From contig NZ_JACRYU010000014.1 of assembly GCF_014333445.1 (NCBI RefSeq), positions 89,700 to 153,699 on the forward strand: a DNA stretch of 64,000 nucleotides, given 5' to 3'. The position numbers and the translations under genes are program-made. Source of the stretch: Terrisporobacter mayombei (GTDB taxonomy: Bacteria; Bacillota; Clostridia; Peptostreptococcales; Peptostreptococcaceae). Positions 59,870-64,000 of this stretch are shown one piece after another. Numbering within the stretch: the stretch's first letter is position 1; each line of letters begins with the position of its first letter. The notes beneath the pieces are model-generated. The model saw nothing but the letters and a program-made list of their open reading frames with translations, did no database searches and had not been told where the DNA came from.

Positions 59870-60694
59870 CTATATATTACCTTTACTTAATTTTTTAGCA
59901 ATAAATTTAGCAAGTGTATTTAATACTAAAACTATTATTATTAATACTACTCCGACACTAGCTGCACCACTTATATCACCCATTTCTTTTGTTAAAAGGT
60001 ATGAGTGAACAGTTAATGTTCTAGCACTATCAAATATTGATGATGGCATACTTGCAACAGTCCCTGCTGTTAAAAGTATAGCTGCAGATTCACCTATTAC
60101 ACGTCCGATTGATAATATAACTCCTGAAAGTATACCTGGAAGAGCACTTGGTAAAATAACCTTGTATAAAGTTTGGAACTTCGTCGCTCCCATAGCTAAA
60201 GATCCTTCTCTATATTCATTTGGTACAGTTTTTAATGCTTCTTCTGTAGTTCTTATTATCACAGGAAGAATTATTATGGCTACTGTCAATGCTCCTGCAA
60301 TAATTGAATATTGTAATTTTAAAGTTACAACAAAGAATATTCCTCCAAATAAACCGTAAATTATTGATGGTATACCTGCTAAACATTCTGTAGCGAACCT
60401 TATAGTTTCTACTATCTTACCTTTTTTAGCATATTCATTAAGATATATAGCTGATAATATTCCTATTGGTGTTGCAATTGCTATAGACACACCTACCATA
60501 TATACTGTGCTGACTATCATTGGTAATATTCCACCATCTCCTGATGCTGAATAATCTTTAAATATATAATCTAAACTAACGCCTTTTATTCCATTGACAA
60601 ATATAAATCCTACTATTAATATTAATAATCCTACAGTTGCAAATGCTGATAAATATAGCAGAGAATTTAATATATTATCTTTTAATTTTCTCAT
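59870..60694 (-). CDS. pstA: Phosphate ABC transporter permease PstA
   Basis: 274 residues with six membrane helices. The EAA-type loop (EEALKTVPNEYREGSLAMGA) contacts PstB. It pairs with PstC to form the phosphate channel. Its start is one base after the pstC stop, so translation is tightly coupled. Confidence 0.95.
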   Translation of the reverse strand: MRKLKDNILNSLLYLSAFATVGLLILIVGFIFVNGIKGVSLDYIFKDYSASGDGGILPMIVSTVYMVGVSIAIATPIGILSAIYLNEYAKKGKIVETIRFATECLAGIPSIIYGLFGGIFFVVTLKLQYSIIAGALTVAIIILPVIIRTTEEALKTVPNEYREGSLAMGATKFQTLYKVILPSALPGILSGVILSIGRVIGESAAILLTAGTVASMPSSIFDSARTLTVHSYLLTKEMGDISGAASVGVVLIIIVLVLNTLAKFIAKKLSKGNI

Positions 60695-60695
60695 A

Positions 60696-61631
60696 TTATT
60701 GTTCTCCCTTACTTGTTAGTTTTCTTAACACTAGATTAAGTATTAAGATAAACATGAATAGTACAACTCCAGTAGCAAATAACATTTCTTGATGAGTTCC
60801 GTAAGCGTATCCCATCTCAAGGGCTATATTAGTAGTTAAAGGTCTTACGCTATCTACTAATGAGCTTGGTATAACTGGCGAATTCCCTGCTACAAGGATT
60901 ACTGCCATAGTCTCACCTATCGCCCTCCCGATTCCAAGAACTACCGCTGCTAAGATACCTGATTTGGCAGCTGGTAATACAACTTTAAATATTGTTTCTA
61001 TTTTAGATGCTCCTAAAGCTAAAGATCCTTCTTTGTAAGCTTTTGGTACTGCTTTTATAGCTGTTTGAGAAACTGATATTATTGTTGGTAACATCATTAT
61101 TGATAAAACTAAAATTACGGCAAGTAAACTTTGACCTTTTGGTAAATTTAATAAATTCTGTATCCTTGGTACTATAAATGCTAATCCAAATAACCCGTAT
61201 AATACTGATGGTATCCCTGCAAGTAACTCTACTGCTGGTGATATTATTTTTTGAACTGACTTCGGAGCTATCTCTGCTAAGAATACTGCTGTAAATATTC
61301 CTATTGGTACTCCTATTAATAAAGAACCTATTGTTGCTATTAGTGATGCCACTATCATCGGTGCTACACCAAATTTATCTGAACTCGGTAACCAATCTGT
61401 TCCTGTTAAGAATTCTATAAATGAATAACCTTTAAATAAGAACGGTGTTAATCCTTTATAAAATACGAATCCTATTATAAGTAATAAACTTATTACAGAT
61501 ATCCACGCACTTATCATAAATACTTTACTTGATATATTTTCTATTAAATACTTTCTATTATTTGACTTTCCACTTGTCTTTTTATCTTTGGTGGCGATTT
61601 GATTCTTGTTTGTTATTTCTTGGTTAATCAA
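60696..61631 (-). CDS. pstC: Phosphate ABC transporter permease PstC
   Basis: About 311 residues from a TTG start (61629-61631), which has AGGGGGA seven bases upstream. A frame from 61676 includes two ATG codons but no good ribosome binding site. It has a basic N-terminal tail, six membrane helices, and the EAA-type loop AIKAVPKAYKEGSLALGASK. The pstS gene that normally precedes pstC is missing from this position; the binding protein must be encoded elsewhere. Upstream (61680-61810) are several TTAAC-like repeats that could be PhoP sites. Confidence 0.93.
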   Translation of the reverse strand: MINQEITNKNQIATKDKKTSGKSNNRKYLIENISSKVFMISAWISVISLLLIIGFVFYKGLTPFLFKGYSFIEFLTGTDWLPSSDKFGVAPMIVASLIATIGSLLIGVPIGIFTAVFLAEIAPKSVQKIISPAVELLAGIPSVLYGLFGLAFIVPRIQNLLNLPKGQSLLAVILVLSIMMLPTIISVSQTAIKAVPKAYKEGSLALGASKIETIFKVVLPAAKSGILAAVVLGIGRAIGETMAVILVAGNSPVIPSSLVDSVRPLTTNIALEMGYAYGTHQEMLFATGVVLFMFILILNLVLRKLTSKGEQ

Positions 61632-61689
61632 AGCACTTCCCCCTTTATTGTTCATTATATTAGTTGTTTTATACACTTTTCCTTACACC

Positions 61690-61810
61690 CCTATAATATA
61701 ATTTAAAAGTTAAAAATATATTAGGTTTAAGTTAAGGTTATGTAAAATATAAAATATTTAACTATTTTGTAGTAGTAAGTATATAATATATGTTAACTTT
61801 GTTAATTTGT
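61690..61810 (-). promoter_or_regulatory. Candidate Pho-box region upstream of pstC
   Basis: On the minus strand TTAAC-type hexamers recur: TTAACAAAGTTAACA, then CCTTAACTTAAACC, then TTTTAACTTTTAAA, followed by ATTATAGG near the pstC leader. Repeated TTAACA-like boxes are what PhoP binds in Bacillus. The match is by eye and AT-rich DNA makes chance repeats common. Confidence 0.35.
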
Positions 61811-61830
61811 AGTAAAATGTAATTTTTAAT

Positions 61831-61872
61831 AAAAAAGAACCATTCTCTAATATAAAGAATGGTTCTTTTTAA
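61831..61872. terminator. Terminator of xpt
   Basis: AAAAAGAACCATTCT and AGAATGGTTCTTTTT arms (about 61835-61870) have T runs on both strands. It separates the pbuX-xpt transcript from the pst operon. Confidence 0.88.
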
Positions 61873-62445
61873 CTAATCTATAAATTCTATTAAGTTTTTA
61901 CCTAGTTTAGCTACCCTAGCTAATGAGTAAACATCATATCCTTTTTCCTCTAATTTACCTCTTCCAACTTGGAAAGACTTTTCTATAACTATCCCTATAC
62001 CCGCGACTGTTGCTCCAGCTTCTTCAACTAATCTAGCTGCACCTAATGCTGCTTCTCCGTTAGCTAAAAAATCGTCTATTATAAGTACTTTATCTTCTGA
62101 AGTTATATAATTTTTAGATAAAGTTAATTCATAATCTGACCCTTTTGTAAAAGAGTGTACTGTAGTTTGATAAACTTCCCCATTTAATATCTTTGATTGT
62201 TGTTTTTTTAGAGTTACCATAGGTAAGTTCATTTGTAAAGCAGTCATAGCTGTTGGTGCTATTCCAGAACTTTCTATAGTTAATATTCTAGTTATATTAT
62301 GATTTTTGAAATACTCTTTAAAATAGGTTCCCATCTCGTACATTAATTTTGCATCAACTTGGTGATTTAAAAATGAATCTACTTTTAAAACCGTATCATT
62401 TAATGCTCTTCCATCTTTTAATATTCTATCTTTTAAAGTTTTCAT
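61873..62445 (-). CDS. xpt: Xanthine phosphoribosyltransferase
   Basis: 190 residues, normal length. PRPP-binding loop [16 protein letters not shown] (about residue 125) and the Xpt-type N-terminus ([31 protein letters not shown]) are present. It salvages xanthine. Its ATG overlaps the TAA of pbuX by one base (TAATG), so the two are translationally coupled. This order (permease first) is the reverse of Bacillus. Confidence 0.96.
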   Translation of the reverse strand: MKTLKDRILKDGRALNDTVLKVDSFLNHQVDAKLMYEMGTYFKEYFKNHNITRILTIESSGIAPTAMTALQMNLPMVTLKKQQSKILNGEVYQTTVHSFTKGSDYELTLSKNYITSEDKVLIIDDFLANGEAALGAARLVEEAGATVAGIGIVIEKSFQVGRGKLEEKGYDVYSLARVAKLGKNLIEFID

Positions 62446-63800
62446 TACACAACCTCACATTCAATTTCTTCAGTATTTGCTGATATTTCTTCTTTTTTAT
62501 CTTCTCTAAGTATTATGTTTAAAATTAAAGCAACTATTGTACCTGTTGATATTCCTGATGAGAATATCATTTGTAAAGCTTGTGGTAACTGAGATATAAA
62601 ATCTGGTCTAAATGTTACTCCTAAACCTAATCCTACAGATGTTGCTATTATTAATAAGTTTCTGTCATTTATTTCAACTGAACTTAAAGTTTTTATTCCT
62701 GCTGCTGCAACTGTCCCAAACATAACTATACCAACTCCACCAAGTACAGGTTGTGGTATACCATTTATTAATGCTGCAAACTTAGGGAATAATCCAAGTA
62801 TCACTAATAATATTCCTGCCATTATAGCTACATGTTTACTTGCTACTTTGGTTAAAGGTATTAAGCCTACATTTTGACTAAAAGATGTATTTGGGAATGA
62901 TCCTACTACTGCACCACATATACTTCCAACACCATCAGCTAATACACCTGAACCGACTCTTTTATCATCCATTTCAATCTCTGATACTTCACCTATAGCT
63001 TTTAAACATCCTACAGTTTCTATTGTTGTAACAAAATATGCTGGTAAAAATGCTATTAATGCTTTAATATCAAATGTCACTCCATATTGGAATATTTGTG
63101 GTATCGACATTAATCCAGCTTGTGATATTGGTGCAAAATCTACTTTTCCCAAAGGTATACATATTAAGTATCCTACTACCATTCCTATAAGTACAGATGC
63201 ACTACTTAACATACCTTTTCCGTATCTATTTAAAAGTAAAGTAAATATCATTACAAACATAGCTATTGATACGTTTATTAGACTTCCATAATCAGAAGCT
63301 CCAACTCCTCCAGCTGCCCAATCCATTGATACTGGTAATAATGTAAGACCAATTAGACATACAACTGTACCTGTAACAATAGGCGGGAATAATTTCATTA
63401 ATGGCTTTATAAAATAACTTAATATAATTTCAAAGAATGCTCCTAATATTGTTGCACCTATTATACCTGGTAATCCTAGTACTGAACCTACTGTTATTGA
63501 TGGCGATACAAATGTAAAATCAGTCCCCATAATACAGGCTACTTTAGATCCTATTCTCCCTACACCTCTTGCTTGTATTATAGTCGCAATACCTGATGCT
63601 AATATAGTCGCACTTATTACAGCTGTAGATGTTGATGAATCAAATCCTAATGCACTAGATATTACAAGTGGAACTACTATAATACCTCCAAATGCTGCAA
63701 ATATATGCTGGAATCCTAAAAGTATTTTTGTCGTCAAACTTGGATTATCATCTACTCCATACTGCAGGTTATTATTTTTGTTCATATTCGATGATTTCAT
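62445..63800 (-). CDS. pbuX: Xanthine/uracil permease (NCS2)
   Basis: 451 residues from ATG at 63798-63800, with GGGAGAG six bases upstream; a frame from 63815 uses an ATG within that site. It has about 12 to 14 membrane helices and NCS2 signatures ([20 protein letters not shown] at the start, the [17 protein letters not shown] stretch, and [15 protein letters not shown] with the conserved Asn). Coupling to xpt points to xanthine as substrate. Its leader is only about 80 bases long before the insertion sequence end, and no purine riboswitch is seen in it. Confidence 0.92.
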   Translation of the reverse strand: MKSSNMNKNNNLQYGVDDNPSLTTKILLGFQHIFAAFGGIIVVPLVISSALGFDSSTSTAVISATILASGIATIIQARGVGRIGSKVACIMGTDFTFVSPSITVGSVLGLPGIIGATILGAFFEIILSYFIKPLMKLFPPIVTGTVVCLIGLTLLPVSMDWAAGGVGASDYGSLINVSIAMFVMIFTLLLNRYGKGMLSSASVLIGMVVGYLICIPLGKVDFAPISQAGLMSIPQIFQYGVTFDIKALIAFLPAYFVTTIETVGCLKAIGEVSEIEMDDKRVGSGVLADGVGSICGAVVGSFPNTSFSQNVGLIPLTKVASKHVAIMAGILLVILGLFPKFAALINGIPQPVLGGVGIVMFGTVAAAGIKTLSSVEINDRNLLIIATSVGLGLGVTFRPDFISQLPQALQMIFSSGISTGTIVALILNIILREDKKEEISANTEEIECEVV

Positions 63801-63859
63801 AATATGCTCTCCCATTATTTAATTTTGTGTATATGACTCATTTTCTGGTAGTTTAAAAA

Positions 63860-63890
63860 TAAAAAAACACCTCGATATTATTGAAGTGAA
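63860..63890 (-). promoter_or_regulatory. Remnant of an attenuator in the pbuX leader
   Basis: On the minus strand ATATCGAGGTG is followed by TTTTTTTATTTTT, like the 3' arm and T run of a terminator. The only partner arm (CACTTC) comes from the end of the insertion sequence. A native 5' arm and any riboswitch would be beyond the insertion. Confidence 0.45.
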
Positions 63891-64000
63891 CCCTTTACAC
63901 GGGAATAAATAAAACAACCTCTTTTGAAACATACTATATGTATGATTTTAAAGGAGGTTATTTTATTATGAGTACAAGAGTACACTATTCACCAGAAATA
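63882..64000 (+). mobile_element. Left end of an IS3-type insertion sequence
   Basis: It begins TGAAGTGAACCCTTTACA, a TG-start terminal repeat of the form seen in IS3-family (IS150-like) elements. It continues into a leader with a large hairpin and a transposase start codon at 63968. The right end and the terminal inverted repeat partner lie outside the window, so the family call rests on the end sequence and the first residues of the transposase. Confidence 0.6.
63968..64000 (+). CDS. Transposase OrfA-type protein, 5' end only
   Basis: AAAGGAGG lies ten bases before ATG at 63968. The eleven visible codons read MSTRVHYSPEI, resembling helix-turn-helix OrfA proteins of clostridial IS3 elements, which start with a similar V-H/Y-Y-S/P-x-E pattern. 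The ribosome binding site is within the 3' arm of a hairpin (63916-63959). Confidence 0.55.
   Translation, partial: MSTRVHYSPEI

Noticed and set aside
63870..63890. A functional native terminator in the pbuX leader
   Set aside because: One arm belongs to the insertion sequence end, so the pairing is probably accidental.

Overview
The window is low-GC, spore-former DNA with strong AGGAGG-type ribosome binding sites. It carries two alpha/beta-type small acid-soluble spore protein genes, the sporulation membrane protein gene ytaF, T-box and lysine riboswitch leaders, and a cggR-gapA / pgk-tpiA-gpmI / eno glycolytic block. Gene content and order (sigma-54 regulator plus cysteine desulfidase, secG-rnr-smpB-ssrA, DUF4364, a TIGR03905-type protein, folC-valS) point to class Clostridia, most likely Peptostreptococcaceae (Clostridioides/Paraclostridium/Romboutsia relatives). 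The species cannot be fixed from the sequence alone. It looks chromosomal.

Layout. (1) 1-5.6 kb is an accessory block, all on the minus strand. It holds short genes of unknown function, most closed by their own hairpin terminator, a Mor-like regulator, two tiny membrane-peptide genes not previously called, and a large membrane protein gene cut by one in-frame TAA. (2) 5.7-9.5 kb has a large periplasmic-propeller histidine kinase with no response regulator, and a decayed RHS/YD-repeat gene. (3) 9.5-19.1 kb is the trans-translation/secretion series ssrA, smpB, rnr, secG. It is broken up by ytaF, a truncated class II aldolase, a thioredoxin-reductase-like flavoprotein lacking the usual NADPH motifs, selO, an AEC transporter and a PH-domain gene. 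(4) 19.2-30.1 kb has a DUF975 protein, msrAB, pyk, eno, gpmI, tpiA, pgk, gapA and cggR, with a readable CggR operator and promoter. (5) 30.3-34.9 kb has hslO, a methyltransferase overlapping a spore protein gene, an M20 amidohydrolase and an iron-sulfur L-serine dehydratase. (6) 35.1-39 kb is a lysine-riboswitch-controlled asd-dapA-dapB-dapH operon (acetylated diaminopimelate branch). (7) 39-45 kb has lrgAB, trpS with a T-box, a DUF488 gene, an XRE-type regulator pseudogene, hpt and the cysteine desulfidase gene. (8) 45-53 kb has the sigma-54 activator of the desulfidase, small and housekeeping genes, a frameshifted polysaccharide deacetylase, a spore protein, a propeller protein and folC. (9) 53-64 kb has valS with a T-box, an intact deacetylase, an aromatic-acid-exporter-like protein, pstC-pstA-pstB-phoU, xpt and pbuX. 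At the right edge, the left end of an IS3-type insertion sequence lies just upstream of pbuX.

How it works together. Lower glycolysis is encoded nearly completely and looks controlled by CggR sensing of sugar phosphates. Lysine/cell-wall precursor synthesis responds to lysine through a riboswitch, and two tRNA synthetases respond to uncharged tRNA. Cysteine breakdown appears to depend on sigma-54 through a clear -24/-12 promoter. Decay is common: five broken or truncated genes and an IS insertion lie within 64 kb. The most notable points are the in-frame stop in the large left-hand gene, the tiny membrane-peptide genes, the atypical thioredoxin reductase, the cysteine-rich sigma-54 activator with its coupled 45-residue membrane protein, and the IS that seems to have cut the leader of pbuX.
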